From Croceicoccus pelagius (GTDB taxonomy: Bacteria; Pseudomonadota; Alphaproteobacteria; Sphingomonadales; Sphingomonadaceae): a stretch of 64,000 nt of DNA. The translations under genes were made by a program, and so were the position numbers. Location of the stretch: contig NZ_LYWY01000040.1 in assembly GCF_001661915.1 (NCBI RefSeq), positions 248,001 to 312,000 on the forward strand, written 5' to 3'. Positions 19,701 to 31,083 of this stretch are shown here, piece by piece; position 1 is the stretch's first letter, and every line of letters starts with the position of its first letter. The notes beneath the pieces were generated by a model. That model saw nothing but the letters and a program-made list of their open reading frames with translations. It made no database searches and was not told where the DNA came from.

Positions 19701-19972
19701 CGCCCGAGGAAATCCTGACCGCGGCCACCATCGGGGGCGCGCGAACGATCGGGCGCTCGGCGGATCTTGGCTCTTTGGAAGCGGACAAGCTTGCCGATCT
19801 CGTGATCCTCGAAAAGGACCCCCGCCTCGACATCGCCAACACGCTCAGCCTTTCTGAAGTCATGAAAGGCGGGCGGCTTTACGATGCTGGCACGCTGGCC
19901 CCGATCTGGCCCGGAGAAGGCGAACCGATACGCTTCTGGTTCAGCCCGCCTCGTCCTCGCGCGGCTGATTGA
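16733..19972 (+). CDS. secreted beta-propeller (PD40/TolB-like) / amidohydrolase fusion protein
   Basis: A 1079-residue protein read from a TTG start preceded by CGGAG at 7-bp spacing. A signal peptide (MNRTRRLALSLAGLL...ALS) and a Pro-rich linker are followed by WD40-like PD40 repeats (QPVFSPDGKWIAFLSDRSG, HPSWSRDGQTLYLVS) to about residue 650. The C-terminus is an amidohydrolase domain with GFIDVHDHV (metal-binding HxH), ITHGG, IGAHGEVPG and a final ADLVILEKDPR. This fusion is known in many proteobacteria but without a firm substrate. It lies 20 bp after the siderophore receptor and is probably co-transcribed, so it may act on a ligand handled by the receptor. Its end overlaps the AraC gene convergently by 32 bp. 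Confidence 0.85.
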   Translation: MNRTRRLALSLAGLLAAWPGIALSDGPAHPPERTTGTGAVPAHPPSGLAPTPMARPGQTLPMQPAREIAFTVDEGTALQPDLSSDGTTIVFGMLGDLYTLPAKGGTARAITRGMAMDTQPVFSPDGKWIAFLSDRSGAENLWLIRPDGSGARQVSLYDDDPIFTSPAWSADGKAIYLSRYRPDRNAYALWRFDLDGDPLGEVVVGNRVEGSETLRHAMGAVASRDGKWLYYAAHEGGLDLAEPIEWRIVRRDLASGEVELLVKAVGDVRLGKVQSSAFRPILSHDGKTLAYVQRRPGTTVLRVHDLASGKERDLAVLDMDSLQASYWSDAAPGFSFTPDDKAIIYSQGGKLRRVALMDGASAVVPFTAQVEAELGPLTRAPTRVGTGPVHARIIQAPALSPDGSTVAFSALGKVYTMPLAGGAPVIVAPDLPPQFHPSWSRDGQTLYLVSWTADDGGHVWKIDLSNGKANRLTDLDAFYTHPVEAPDGSVLAVRSSTGDRLASYVEFGQFREAELVNLSTGKVLASGSIGGTPHFLADGTLLVNRPDSVYRVSDGQRLVSVQGPNWYFAEGPAQADDIRVSPDGRHALAQIAQQVHLVRIPEDGTVSLTSNQNEQLSDVGADYFGWSDDGRRVFWSVGSTVFSRDVDGGPVASAKVDVTLPRDIPQGRILLTGATAITMGPQGTIENADILIENDRIAAIGPRGSIAVPAGTERRDIAGRFVTPGFIDVHDHVADIRRDVLDFKPWGPAANLAYGVTTAFDPSTLTIDMLAYQDAIDAGLTTGSRIFSTGTAIFSFNDFRSRNEVRNVLTRYRDHYRLSNIKMYRSGNRRVRQWIAEESLALGLQPTTEGALAMKLDLSQIIDGYSGNEHAIPPPALYDDVVQLLARSGTSYDLTLQITHGGYPAQDWFITRKAPHGDVKYARLAPGWFRDQKFFQREWVDDAGFNFPTVAASLAKVARAGGLVAIGAHGEVPGLGTHWEMQAHAMGGMTPEEILTAATIGGARTIGRSADLGSLEADKLADLVILEKDPRLDIANTLSLSEVMKGGRLYDAGTLAPIWPGEGEPIRFWFSPPRPRAAD

Positions 19973-20720
19973 TGAAGGCGCTGGGCGGCATGCCGAAGAC
20001 CTTGTGGAAGGTCGCGGTAAAAGCGCTCGGGCTCTCGTAACCGACTTCGAAGGCGACGACGGCCACCGACTTTCCCGCCTCCAGCATCGGGATTGCCGCC
20101 ATCAGACGGACCTGCTGTCGCCAGGTCGCCAGCCCCGCGCCCGTTTCGCGCCGGAATGCGCGGGTGAAAGTACGCCGCCCCATCGCGGCAAGCGATGCCC
20201 ATGAGTCGAGATCGCGTTGGTCGGCAGGGTTGTCGATCAGGGCTTGGCACACGCGCAGCAGGCGTTCGTCCTGCGGCATGGGCAGATCGCTGGGCGTCAC
20301 CGCCATGCGGCGGATTTCGGATAGCAGAAGGCGGGCGATGTTCCCCTCGCGCGCGTCCATGTCGTAAGTCGGCTCGAACTGACCGACCTCGAAAACCAGC
20401 GCGCGGACAAGGTCCGACACTTCGATCACGCGGGCGGTCTGCGGATCGGGGTCAAGTTCTGGATCGATGTAGAGCGTGTAGGCAGACACCGGCCCGCGGC
20501 ATTGCACTTCGTGTTCGGTCCCCGCCGGAATCCAGATCGCGCGGCGCGGAGGCAGCATGAACAGCGCCTCGTCCGCCGAAACCATCATCACGCCCGAATT
20601 GCAGTAAGTCAGCTGCGAGCGCGAATGGCTGTGCCGAGGGTCCAGCATGCCGGCCGGATATTCGTCGGCAAAGCCCATGATCGGGCGGCTGGCAAGCGGG
20701 TAGTCGGCAGAGTGCTTCAT
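19941..20720 (-). CDS. AraC-family transcriptional regulator
   Basis: A 259-residue regulator with an N-terminal cupin (DPRHSHSRSQLTYC, PPRRAIWIPAGTEHEV) and a C-terminal double helix-turn-helix (LDSWASLAAMGRRTFTRAFRRETG and SVAVVAFEVGYESPSAFTATFHKVFGMPPSAF). The start MKHSADYPLA at 20720 is chosen because it places the cupin at the N-terminus; an upstream in-frame ATG at 20834 would overlap the next promoter. The cupin belongs to the group that senses small molecules, often in iron or aromatic metabolism. It is convergent with the receptor/amidohydrolase unit and could regulate it. Confidence 0.87.
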   Translation of the reverse strand: MKHSADYPLASRPIMGFADEYPAGMLDPRHSHSRSQLTYCNSGVMMVSADEALFMLPPRRAIWIPAGTEHEVQCRGPVSAYTLYIDPELDPDPQTARVIEVSDLVRALVFEVGQFEPTYDMDAREGNIARLLLSEIRRMAVTPSDLPMPQDERLLRVCQALIDNPADQRDLDSWASLAAMGRRTFTRAFRRETGAGLATWRQQVRLMAAIPMLEAGKSVAVVAFEVGYESPSAFTATFHKVFGMPPSAFINQPREDEAG

Positions 20721-20815
20721 GCGTGTGGATCCGAGAGGAACAGCCACCTTTGCGCCCCATGGCCGCCGCGTCAATCGCACCGCACATCCGCGATACCGTG
20801 ACATGTCAATGTTCC

Positions 20816-20855
20816 TTGACACTACACCAGACAAAATGTAAATGTCACTTTACAT
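20816..20855 (+). promoter_or_regulatory. sigma70-type promoter with a palindromic operator over the -10 box
   Basis: TTGACA (20816-20821) and TAAATG (20839-20844) are spaced exactly 17 bp. A perfect inverted repeat ATGTAAA (20836-20842) / TTTACAT (20849-20855) with a 6-nt spacer covers the -10 element. A 10-bp palindrome TGACATGTCA lies just upstream (20799-20808). The downstream operon encodes an XRE repressor, so autorepression is likely. Confidence 0.65.
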
Positions 20856-20877
20856 AAGGTCAAAGGAGCTTGCTATC

Positions 20878-21045
20878 ATGAGAACCGGTCATGCCATCTT
20901 CCTCGGCGGTCTCGTCATCGCCGTTGCCGTGCTCGACGTGCTCGAAATCCTGCCCTCGGGTTCGGCCAGTGCCGCCTTGCTGTTCGCCCCTGCGCTTGCT
21001 GTTGCGGGTCGCGGCCGCTCGGCCTGCGGCTTGCGTCGGGCCTGA
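20878..21045 (+). CDS. small membrane protein, first gene of the XRE operon
   Basis: A 55-residue protein starting MRTGHAIFLGGLVIAVAVLD with a good ribosome-binding site (AAAGGAG, 10 bp upstream). It has two hydrophobic stretches (about 7-24 and 30-45) and a basic tail. No family is recognised. It lies between the XRE-controlled promoter and a second membrane protein 5 bp downstream, so the three genes form one unit. The frame is open upstream to 20842, but that start would lie inside the promoter/operator. Confidence 0.55.
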   Translation: MRTGHAIFLGGLVIAVAVLDVLEILPSGSASAALLFAPALAVAGRGRSACGLRRA

Positions 21046-21050
21046 TCGAA

Positions 21051-21476
21051 ATGAACAAGCCTACGCGCACTCCTGCCTACAAGCGGTACTTCCGCCGTCA
21101 CCTCGTGCTGACGGCGGCATACCTGCTGGCGGTCTTTCTGACGTCGCGCTTCGTGCCCGACGATGCGGAGCCGACGCCGCTTTTCGTGGCGCTCGCGCTC
21201 CTGCCCGGTATCGCCGTCATCGGCTGGATATGGGCGATGGGCCGCCTTCTGGTCGAACTGGATGACGAATTCATGCGTATGCTCGAGGTGCGCAAGTTCA
21301 TCGTCGCCACCGGCGTCACGCTCGGCCTTACCAGCGTGTGGGGCATGGTCGAGCTTTATACCACCGTCCCGCGCATCCCGATCTTCTTCGTCTTTCCGAT
21401 CTGGTGCGCAGGCCTGATGATCGGTACCATCGTCAACCGCTTCGCCTTTGGCACCGACACCGGGTGCCCGCGGTGA
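21051..21476 (+). CDS. membrane protein of an XRE-regulated pair
   Basis: A 141-residue inner-membrane protein with four predicted helices (about 17-33, 43-62, 80-98 and 108-128) and a basic N-terminus (MNKPTRTPAYKRYFRRH). The cytoplasmic loop contains ELDDEFMRMLEVRKF. Proteins of this size directly before a short XRE regulator are common in alphaproteobacteria, but their function is unknown. The stop overlaps the GTG start of the XRE gene (GTGA), so the two are co-translated. I infer that the regulator controls production of this membrane protein. Confidence 0.7.
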   Translation: MNKPTRTPAYKRYFRRHLVLTAAYLLAVFLTSRFVPDDAEPTPLFVALALLPGIAVIGWIWAMGRLLVELDDEFMRMLEVRKFIVATGVTLGLTSVWGMVELYTTVPRIPIFFVFPIWCAGLMIGTIVNRFAFGTDTGCPR

Positions 21477-21664
21477 AGAACCGGCTCAAGGTCCTGCGCG
21501 CAGAGCGTGACTGGAGCCAGCAGGCACTGGCCGACCGGCTGGAGGTTTCGCGGCAAAGCGTGAACGCAATCGAGACCGGCAAATACGATCCATCCCTGCC
21601 GCTCGCGTTCCGGATCGCGGAGGTCTTCGGCCTCCCGATTGAGGAAATCTTCATGCCCCGCTGA
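21473..21664 (+). CDS. XRE-family transcriptional regulator (short HTH)
   Basis: A 63-residue protein that is essentially a single helix-turn-helix: MKNRLKVLRAERDWSQQALA, then VSRQSVNAIETGKYDPSLPLAFRIAEVFG, ending IEEIFMPR. This is the compact type of Xre/YozG-like repressor that acts as a dimer. It starts with GTG overlapping the stop of the membrane-protein gene. The palindrome over the -10 box of the operon promoter (20836-20855) is its likely binding site. Confidence 0.85.
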   Translation: MKNRLKVLRAERDWSQQALADRLEVSRQSVNAIETGKYDPSLPLAFRIAEVFGLPIEEIFMPR

Positions 21665-21745
21665 CAAGAAACGCCCGCGTCTTGACTTCCCTGCAACGCG
21701 CTGGGAACGATGGACGCGGGATTATTCAGGGGTCGCAAGAACAAC

Positions 21746-22843
21746 ATGGACGAAGAACAGGCGGAATCCGCCTTCGGTTTTCACGGAACCTGGCGCGAAT
21801 TCGCGCCGATCGCCTTCACCAACCTGCTGCTGATCATCGTCACGCTCGGCATCTACCGTTTCTGGGCCAAGGCGCGCGAAAGACGTTACTTGTGGAGCAG
21901 GACGCGCTTCATCGACGAGCGGCTGGAATGGACCGGCACGGGGCTTGAGCTGTTCCTTGGCGGCATCGTCGTCCTGTTGGCGTTCGTCATCCCCTATATC
22001 GTGATGACGCAAGTCTCGCAGGCGATGATCATGCGCGGGCAGACCGCGATCGGCGTGGCGCTGTTCGTCGTGCCGCTTCTGGCGCTGTTCTATCTCATGG
22101 GCGTCGCCCGCTTCCGCGCCATCCGCTATCGGCTCGGCCGCACCAACTGGCGCGGCATTCGCGGCGGCAGCAACGACAATGGCTTCCGCTACGGCTGGTC
22201 CTACATGTGGAAGACGACGCTGGGTTACCTCGCCTTCGGCCTCGGCGTGCCATGGGCGATGGTGTCCTTGTGGAACGAGCGCTGGCGCTCGATGAGCTTC
22301 GGGCCCATGGACTTTACCTGCAGCGCGGATTTCTCGCCGCTGATGAAGCGGTACCTGCTGTTCTATTTCAGTCCGTTTCTCGCGATCCTCGTCGCCGCGG
22401 CCGCGATGTTCGCCATCGCGCTGGGTTTCGCGGTGGACTTCGACGGTGCCGGCGGGTTCGATCCTGAAGAACCGCCGATCGGATTTGTCGCCGCGGTCGT
22501 CGTCGCGCTTTTCCTGTTCTACTTCGTGCTCGGCTTCATCTGGCTGGTTTATTTCGCCAAGTTCTACCGTGTGGTCGTGGGCCACATGGCTCTGGGCGAT
22601 CTGGAGTTCGAGTTCGATGCCAGGACCAAGGACTGGATCAAGCTGGGCCTTGGTGACGTCGCGCTTGTCATCCTCACGCTCGGCATCGGGTTCGTCTTCC
22701 TCGGCTACCGCCACTGGAAGTTTTTCGTGACGCACATGCAGGCCTATGGCGAAGTCAACGTCGACGATCTGACGCAGTCGACCACCAAACGTGCCCGCCA
22801 CGGTGAAGGCCTGCTCGATGCGTTCGACATGGGGGCGATCTGA
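21746..22843 (+). CDS. YjgN family (DUF898) membrane protein
   Basis: A protein of about 365 residues beginning [20 protein letters not shown]. It matches the DUF898/YjgN layout: F-F-G motif, then repeated modules of a membrane helix ending in [17 protein letters not shown]- or WRSM-type motifs, about seven hydrophobic helices in all, and a C-terminal [17 protein letters not shown]. Function is unknown; YjgN homologues are inner-membrane proteins. An in-frame ATG at 21710 would add 12 residues. The next gene, an M48 protease, starts 5 bp after the stop, a pairing often seen with YjgN and suggestive of membrane quality control. Confidence 0.82.
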   Translation: MDEEQAESAFGFHGTWREFAPIAFTNLLLIIVTLGIYRFWAKARERRYLWSRTRFIDERLEWTGTGLELFLGGIVVLLAFVIPYIVMTQVSQAMIMRGQTAIGVALFVVPLLALFYLMGVARFRAIRYRLGRTNWRGIRGGSNDNGFRYGWSYMWKTTLGYLAFGLGVPWAMVSLWNERWRSMSFGPMDFTCSADFSPLMKRYLLFYFSPFLAILVAAAAMFAIALGFAVDFDGAGGFDPEEPPIGFVAAVVVALFLFYFVLGFIWLVYFAKFYRVVVGHMALGDLEFEFDARTKDWIKLGLGDVALVILTLGIGFVFLGYRHWKFFVTHMQAYGEVNVDDLTQSTTKRARHGEGLLDAFDMGAI

Positions 22844-22848
22844 TCGCC

Positions 22849-23919
22849 ATGTTCGAACGGAGCGAAATCCCCGCGTTCTGGTACGACGGCTACAGCGCCC
22901 GCCGGCACGAGGGGCTGGTGGAGTGGAGCGGCGGCGACACCCTTCTGCTGCGCGCCCATGACGGCGAACTGATGGAAGTCGCGATAGACGACCTCATTTT
23001 CGTCGAGCGCGGGGTGATGGACGGGTCCTATTCGCGCAAGGCCGACGACGGGTTCCGCCTCTCGTTCACCGGCACCGTCCCCGAAGACCTCGCGCAGCGC
23101 CTGCCCAGCGGTCAGAAATTCGGCAAGTGGATCGATCGCCTGGGCCTGCCCAAGGCGGCGGCGCTTTTCGCCGGAATCAGCGCCGTACTGATCGCGATCG
23201 TCATGACCGCGCCGACCTGGCTCGGCCCGCGCGTTCCCGCCAGTTGGGAGCGGAAGATGGGCGATGCCATGATCGGCGATCTGGGCAACCGGCTGTGTCA
23301 CACGCCTCAGGCGGACGCCGCGCTCGCCAAACTGGTCGACGAACTCGACCCAGAACGCCCTGTGACCCGCGTGGGTATCGCCAATGTCGACATGATCAAC
23401 GCCGTCGCACTTCCCGGCGGGCAGGTGCTGATCTTCGACGGGCTGCTGCAGGAAGCGGAAAGCGCGGACGAACTGGCCGGTGTCGTCGCGCACGAAATCG
23501 GCCACGTGCGCGAACGGCACGTGATGCAGGCCCTGCTGCGTCAGTTCGGGCTTTCGGTTCTTTTGGGCGGGATCAATTCCGATCTCGGCAGTTCGATCTT
23601 CGGCATTGCATCGATGAGCTATTCGCGCGAGGCGGAGCGTGAGGCGGACGCGTTTTCGCGCAAGCAGCTTGCCGCCGCGGACATATCGCCCGCCGGAACG
23701 GCAGAGTTCTTCGAATACCTGAAGGACGAAAGCGGGGATTCCCCCGAATGGGTGGGCTGGGTCGCCAGTCACCCAATGCCGGCAGAGCGTGAAGAGGCGT
23801 TCCGCAATGCGGTCGTGAAGGGCAAACGCTACAAGCCCGCGCTGACCGATGCCGAGTTCACCGCGCTGCAGGAAGCGTGCGAGAAAGACCCCGACACCGA
23901 GGAATTCAGCTTCTTCTGA
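22849..23919 (+). CDS. M48-family metalloprotease, membrane-anchored
   Basis: A 356-residue protein. It has a novel-looking N-terminal domain (about 1-95), one transmembrane helix (about 103-121), then an M48 peptidase domain with the zinc motif HEIGH (215-219), a third-ligand region [10 protein letters not shown] (about 251-260) and C-terminal [12 protein letters not shown]. The catalytic domain is predicted to be periplasmic, as in BepA/LoiP/YcaL relatives that clear misfolded envelope proteins. It follows the YjgN-like gene by 5 bp and is probably co-translated with it. Confidence 0.87.
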   Translation: MFERSEIPAFWYDGYSARRHEGLVEWSGGDTLLLRAHDGELMEVAIDDLIFVERGVMDGSYSRKADDGFRLSFTGTVPEDLAQRLPSGQKFGKWIDRLGLPKAAALFAGISAVLIAIVMTAPTWLGPRVPASWERKMGDAMIGDLGNRLCHTPQADAALAKLVDELDPERPVTRVGIANVDMINAVALPGGQVLIFDGLLQEAESADELAGVVAHEIGHVRERHVMQALLRQFGLSVLLGGINSDLGSSIFGIASMSYSREAEREADAFSRKQLAAADISPAGTAEFFEYLKDESGDSPEWVGWVASHPMPAEREEAFRNAVVKGKRYKPALTDAEFTALQEACEKDPDTEEFSFF

Positions 23920-23978
23920 CGCACAGCTCGGCCCTGCCTGCGGTTCCAATCGCGCCCGCCGTTCCTAGATAGGCGGTC

Positions 23979-24751
23979 ATGACCGAAGCAGACCTTCCCG
24001 CAATCCGGCACTTCACCTCGGCAGAAGGGCTGGCGCTCGCCTATCGCCATGCGCCGGGCACCGGACCGCTGATCGTGTTCCTGCCGGGCTATATGTCCGA
24101 CATGGCAGGCGGCAAGGCGACGGCAGCGATGGCCGATGCCATGGCGCGCGGGCAGGCCTGTTTGCTGCTCGACTATTCTGGCTGCGGCGAAAGCGAGGGG
24201 GATTTTGCCGACGGGACGCTGACCCGCTGGCGGGACGAGGTACTGGCGCTGATCGACCACGCGGGAGCGGGCACGGCCGACAGGCCCGTCGTCATCGTCG
24301 GCTCCTCCATGGGCGGCTGGCTGATGTTTCTTGTGGCGGAGGCATTGTCGGAACGCGCCGGGCCGGATGCGCTGAAGGCGCTGGTCGGCATCGCGCCTGC
24401 GCCCGACTTCACCGACTGGGGATATTCGGCGGATCAGAAGGCCGCGCTCGATAAGGGCGAGGTCTGGTTCGAGGACAATATCTACGGACCCGAACCGACG
24501 CCCTATCATCCCGCGTTCCATAACGATTCGTTCCGGCACCGGATGCTGTCTCGCGGTATCGCCGTGACGTGCCCGGTTCGCATACTTCAAGGGCAGCGCG
24601 ATCCCGACGTTCCGTGGGAACTGTCGCTAAAGATCTCGGACGCGCTGACATCGCAGGACGTTCGATTGCAGATCATCAAGGACGGCGACCACCGCCTCTC
24701 GCGCGATTCCGATATCGCGCTCCTTCTCTCCACCATCGCGGAGGTCTCGGC

Positions 24752-24755
<4 letters not shown>
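23979..24755 (+). CDS. alpha/beta hydrolase
   Basis: A 258-residue alpha/beta hydrolase with the nucleophile motif GSSMGG (Ser about 110), an oxyanion-region segment [13 protein letters not shown], an Asp in GQRDPDVPW and a His in KDGDHRLSR. The GYMSDM...DYSGCGES pattern resembles the ABHD10-like group of (thio)esterases. There is no signal peptide. It overlaps the start of the following LLM oxidoreductase gene by 4 bp. The substrate is unknown. Confidence 0.8.
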
Positions 24756-25750
<995 letters not shown>

Positions 25751-25863
25751 TCGCCCCGCCCTGCACCCTATTCGCTCCCCTTCACCGACGCCCCCGGTTT
25801 TTGCCACTTGAACCGGCCGCCGCTGGACGATAGCGCGTGGGACAAGGACCCGAGGGAGATAAT

Positions 25864-27096
25864 ATGGAACACGCCGACGTACTCATCGTGGGTGCAGGTC
25901 ATGGCGGCGCAGCGGCAGCAGTCGCGCTTCGCCAGCAGGGCTTCGAAGGCAGCATCGTCATGGTGGGCCGCGAAAAGGAACCCCCTTACGAGCGTCCGCC
26001 GCTCTCCAAGGAATACCTCGCGCGCGAAAAAGAATTCGAGCGTCTTTACATTCGCCCGCCGCAGTTCTGGGCCGACAAGGACGTGGCCCTGCGCCTCGGC
26101 ACCGAAGTCGTCGCGATCGAACCTGTAGGCAAGGTCGCCACGCTGACCGGCGGGGACGAGATCACCTACACCAACCTCATCTGGGCCGCGGGCGGCGATG
26201 CGCGCCGCCTGTCGTGTTCTGGCGCGGACCTCAAGGGCGTCCATGCCGTGCGCACGCGCGCCGACGTGGACCGGATGATGGCCGAAATCGACGCGGGCGC
26301 GAAAAAGGCCGTTATCGTCGGTGGCGGCTATATCGGGCTGGAGGCGGCTGCGGTACTGCGCAAGCTGGGCATCGAAGTGGTGCTGCTCGAAATGCTCGAC
26401 CGCGTGCTGGCCCGCGTCGCGGGTGAGGAACTGTCGCGCTTCTATGAAAACGAACACCGTTCGCACGGCGTGGATCTGCGTCTCGAAACCGGCGTCGACT
26501 GCATCGAGGGCGACGGCGAGAAGGTGACCGGCGTGAAGCTGGCCGACGGCAGTATCGTCGAAGCGGACATGGTCATCGTCGGTATCGGTATCGTGCCCAG
26601 CATCGGACCTCTGATAGTCGCGGGCGCAGCGGGTGCGAACGGCGTCGACGTTGACGAATATTGCCGCACCACGCTCGACGACGTCTATGCGATCGGCGAC
26701 TGTGCGGCCCACGCCAACGCCTTCGCCGATGGCGCGGTCATTCGGCTTGAATCGGTGCAGAATGCCAACGACATGGCCAAGACCGTCGCGATGAAGATCG
26801 CAGGCGAGAAACAGCCCTACCATGCGACGCCGTGGTTTTGGTCGAACCAGTATGACCTGAAGCTTCAGACCGTGGGCCTGTCGATCGGTCACGACGAAAC
26901 GGTGCTGCGCGGCAATCCCGACGATCGCAGCTTTTCGGTCATCTACCTGAAGGAAGGCCGGATCATCGCGCTCGATTGCGTCAACAAGATCAAGGACTAT
27001 GTGCAGGGCAAGAAGCTGGTCGAAGGCCGCGCGATGATCGACCGCGACGTGCTGGCCGACGATACGGTCGCGCTCAAGGAAATGGCGACAGCCTAA
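25864..27096 (+). CDS. NAD(P)/FAD-dependent ferredoxin reductase-type oxidoreductase
   Basis: A 410-residue pyridine-nucleotide-disulfide reductase-fold protein like putidaredoxin/rubredoxin reductase. It has an N-terminal FAD loop [11 protein letters not shown], a second dinucleotide loop [12 protein letters not shown], the [11 protein letters not shown] motif and the C-terminal reductase domain ([15 protein letters not shown]). The ribosome-binding site GAGGGAGA precedes the ATG at 25864. It would pass electrons from NAD(P)H to a ferredoxin-like partner, but no ferredoxin or P450 gene is nearby. Its end overlaps the queG end convergently by 4 bp. Confidence 0.87.
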   Translation: MEHADVLIVGAGHGGAAAAVALRQQGFEGSIVMVGREKEPPYERPPLSKEYLAREKEFERLYIRPPQFWADKDVALRLGTEVVAIEPVGKVATLTGGDEITYTNLIWAAGGDARRLSCSGADLKGVHAVRTRADVDRMMAEIDAGAKKAVIVGGGYIGLEAAAVLRKLGIEVVLLEMLDRVLARVAGEELSRFYENEHRSHGVDLRLETGVDCIEGDGEKVTGVKLADGSIVEADMVIVGIGIVPSIGPLIVAGAAGANGVDVDEYCRTTLDDVYAIGDCAAHANAFADGAVIRLESVQNANDMAKTVAMKIAGEKQPYHATPWFWSNQYDLKLQTVGLSIGHDETVLRGNPDDRSFSVIYLKEGRIIALDCVNKIKDYVQGKKLVEGRAMIDRDVLADDTVALKEMATA

Positions 27097-28160
27097 AGCC
27101 GGGCGAAAGCCCATTCCGCCGCTTCGGCAACGGTCGGGTCGGGGTCTTTCAGCAAGGCCCCGACCCGACCGCGAAGCGCCGCATCCCCGCTGTTGCCCGC
27201 CGCGATCAGGCAATTGCGCACGAACCGGTCTCGCCCGATCCGCTTGATCGGCGAGCCGGAAAACAGCGAGCGGAACCCCGCATCGTCCAGCGACAGAAGT
27301 TCGGACAGATGCGGTGCGGTCAGTTCCGCGCGCGGCAGGAACGCCATGTTCGCCGCCGCCTGGGCCGCAAAGCTGTTCCACGGGCAGACCGCAAGGCAAT
27401 CGTCGCAGCCGTAGATCCTGTTCCCCATCGCTTCGCGGAATTCGTGCGGGATCGGGCCCTTGTGCTCGATGGTCAGGTAGGAAATGCACCGCCGCGCATC
27501 GACCACGCGCGGACTCGGAAAGGCATCGGTCGGACAGGCGTCGAGACAACGGGTGCACGAACCGCAACGGTCCGCGTGCGGCTCGTCGATCTCCAGCGGC
27601 AGCGTCGTATAGATCGCGCCGAGGAACAGCCAAGAGCCCTGGGTGCGACTAACGAGGTTCGAGTGCTTGCCCTGCCAGCCGATGCCAGCCGCCTCGCCAA
27701 GCGGCTTTTCCATCACCGGCGCGGTATCGACGAAGACTTTCACCCCCGCTTCGATGCCGATCTTGCGCGCTTCCTCGACTAGCCAGCGGGCCAGCCGCTT
27801 CAGCGCCTTCTTCACGACATCGTGATAATCGCGTCCCTGTGCATAGACCGAGATTCGACCCACCCCACCCTCATCCGCCAGGGCCAGTGGGTCGTGGGCT
27901 GGCGCATAGCTCATGCCTAGCGCAATCACCCGCTGCGCGTCCTCCCACAGGACTTGCGGCGCGGCGCGCTGGTCCTTGCGGTCTTCCATCCACTGCATCG
28001 AGCCGTGGCGGCCATCATCCAGCCATTCGCCAAGCCGCGACGCGCGCACAGGATCGGTCCCCGCATCGGCAATTCCGGCCGCGACGAAGCCTTCCTCGCC
28101 CGCCCGTTCCAGCAGGCGGCGGCGCAAGTCGATCAGCATTTCGGGGCCGATTTCCGGCAT
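27093..28160 (-). CDS. queG: epoxyqueuosine reductase QueG
   Basis: A 355-residue protein that reduces epoxyqueuosine to queuosine in tRNA, the last step of the pathway. It has the N-terminal QueG domain ([23 protein letters not shown] and [10 protein letters not shown]), the cobalamin/active-site region [16 protein letters not shown] and two [4Fe-4S] motifs, [12 protein letters not shown] and [11 protein letters not shown], with HEAT-like repeats at the C-terminus. It is cytoplasmic. A start at 28139 (MLIDLRRR) is possible; the longer form is kept because its ATG is intact and only 8 codons longer. It is divergent from the ABC transporter genes. Confidence 0.93.
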   Translation of the reverse strand: MPEIGPEMLIDLRRRLLERAGEEGFVAAGIADAGTDPVRASRLGEWLDDGRHGSMQWMEDRKDQRAAPQVLWEDAQRVIALGMSYAPAHDPLALADEGGVGRISVYAQGRDYHDVVKKALKRLARWLVEEARKIGIEAGVKVFVDTAPVMEKPLGEAAGIGWQGKHSNLVSRTQGSWLFLGAIYTTLPLEIDEPHADRCGSCTRCLDACPTDAFPSPRVVDARRCISYLTIEHKGPIPHEFREAMGNRIYGCDDCLAVCPWNSFAAQAAANMAFLPRAELTAPHLSELLSLDDAGFRSLFSGSPIKRIGRDRFVRNCLIAAGNSGDAALRGRVGALLKDPDPTVAEAAEWAFARL

Positions 28161-28215
28161 TCGTTGTTAACTCTATCTTGCAGTATGGCAGCGCATGGGG
28201 CGATTGTAGGAACGG

Positions 28216-29222
<1,007 letters not shown>

Positions 29223-29226
<4 letters not shown>

Positions 29227-30455
29227 CCAGCCGGGCCTCGCGCTTCTGGCGCTCCATCTTCGTCATCGCGCGCCGTGATTACAGCGCGATCCTGTTCAGC
29301 CGGTCGTTCATCTTCTTCCTGCTCGGTCCGCTGTTCCCGATCGTCGTGATCGCGATGGCAGGCGGCATCGGGGCCAGCGTCAGCGGGCAACTCCAGAACC
29401 CGAAGCTCGGCATCGCGATGCAGGCCGAGGACGTGGATGCCTTCGTCGCCGCGCGCGACAAGCTGGCGCGCACCGTTCCCGATACGCCCGAAGTCGTCGT
29501 CGTCCTGCGGCTGAAACCGGGTGAGAACGTGATGACCCGTTCCCTGCTGGACCGCGTGAAGGACGGCAGCCCCATCGTCGCAATCCTGAGCGGACCGCTT
29601 TCGAATCCGAAACTGACTGGCGCGGGCGGACAGATCGACCGGTGGGAAGGCCCCGTCACCCTTATCGCCGCAGAGGCCATGCGCGGCGACACGACCGCCC
29701 TGCCCGCGGTCAACATGGAGCGCACGATCACCGCCAAGGCCGATACCGCGCGCAAGCGGATCAGGACGGCGCAGGCCTCGCAGACGCTGCTTTTCCTTCT
29801 TACCATGTTGCTTGCGGGCATGGTCATGTCGAACATGGTCGAGGAAAAGGCGAACAAGATCATCGAGGTGCTGGCCGCCGCCGTGCCGATGGACGCGGTG
29901 TTCTACGGCAAGCTGATCGCCATGCTGGGCGTCAGCCTGACGGGCCTTGCGGTCTGGGGCGTGTTCCTGTCACCCATCGCCATAGTCGGCGCAGGTCTGC
30001 CGACATTTGCAGCCCCTGCCGTGGGCTGGCCGTTGTTCCTGCTGTTCGGTCTGATCTACTTCTCGTTCGCCTACTTGCTGCTCGGTTCGCTTTTCCTCAC
30101 CATCGGCGGGCTCGCCGCGACGGTGCGCGAGGTGCAGACGCTGTCGATGCCGGCAACAATGCTCCAGCTGATCGTGTTCTTCTTCGCCAGCTACGCGCTT
30201 GGGGCGCAGGGCGAACCGATCGAGTGGGTGGCGATCGTCTTCCCGCTGTCCTCGCCCTATATCATGCTGGCACGATCGGCGGTGGACGGGGCGCTTTGGC
30301 CGCATTTCCTCGCCATTGTTTGGCAGGCCTTCTGCGTCGCGCTCATCATCAAGGGCGGGTCGACCCTGTTCCGCAAGACGGTGATGAAATCGGGCCCGGC
30401 ACCTGCAAAACGGAGCATCCTAGACCGCATCAGGGGCAAGCGCGAACCGGCCTGA
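29223..30455 (+). CDS. ABC-2 type transporter permease (NatB-like)
   Basis: A 410-residue integral membrane protein with one N-terminal helix (about 22-42), a large extracytoplasmic domain (about 45-190) and five or six helices from about residue 193 onward, the ABC2_membrane_3 arrangement. The conserved MVEEKANKIIEVLAA segment after the first C-terminal helix is typical of NatB/YhaP proteins. It overlaps the ATPase gene upstream (ATGA) and forms with it a complete two-component exporter. Confidence 0.87.
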
Positions 30456-30539
30456 ATCGTGCCCGTGTGAAACCGGCGGGCAGTTTCGAGCGTATATCAT
30501 TCATCCCCGCCTAAGCAGCGCCGGGATAGAACGGAGCGC

Positions 30540-31028
30540 ATGGGACTACTGACGCGACGCAATACGCTCGGCCTTTTGTGCGCGAGCGCGATCATGCCGA
30601 TCCTCGGCGCCTGCGGCTCGCGCCCGGCCGAGGCGCGCACTTATCCGCTGCAGCTGAGCGAGGACGAATGGCGCAAACGCCTGAGCCGCGAGGAATTTCG
30701 CATCCTGCGCCAGGCGGGAACCGAACGGGCCTTTTCCAATCCGCTGAATGATGAAAAGCGCAAGGGCACGTTCACTTGCTCAGGGTGCGGGCAGGCCCTG
30801 TTCTCCTCCACTACCAAGTACGAATCTGGCACTGGATGGCCCGCGTTCTATGCCCCGCTGAAAGGCGCGGTGGACAAGGATACGGACTACAAGCTCGGCT
30901 ATCCGCGCACCGAAATTCTGTGTTCTAACTGTGGCGGGCACCTTGGCCATGTCTTCAACGACGGGCCAAAGCCGACCGGCAAGCGGTATTGCATCAACGG
31001 CGGCGCGCTTGACTTCAAACCGGCGTGA
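30540..31028 (+). CDS. msrB: peptide-methionine (R)-S-oxide reductase MsrB, exported form
   Basis: A 162-residue MsrB with its zinc-binding CxxC pairs (Cys 80/83 in CSGC and 128/131 in CSNC) and the catalytic Cys in RYCINGGAL (about 151), so it is complete. The N-terminus is unusual for a cytoplasmic MsrB: two arginines (LLTRRNTLG), a hydrophobic stretch and the lipobox ILGAC at residues 21-25, giving a Tat-like or lipoprotein signal. The enzyme should act in the periplasm, reducing oxidised methionine in envelope proteins. It is not linked to msrA, which lies about 11 kb away and is also predicted to be exported. Confidence 0.9.
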   Translation: MGLLTRRNTLGLLCASAIMPILGACGSRPAEARTYPLQLSEDEWRKRLSREEFRILRQAGTERAFSNPLNDEKRKGTFTCSGCGQALFSSTTKYESGTGWPAFYAPLKGAVDKDTDYKLGYPRTEILCSNCGGHLGHVFNDGPKPTGKRYCINGGALDFKPA

Positions 31029-31083
31029 CGAAAGCCTCACTCTTGGGTTCGACAGACGCGTTCTATCTGGCTAAGACAGCCCC

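Noticed and set aside
25768-27633. A 621-codon minus-strand frame over the ferredoxin reductase-like gene
   Set aside because: It covers the well-supported plus-strand flavoprotein and part of queG in the wrong frame; no recognisable domain.
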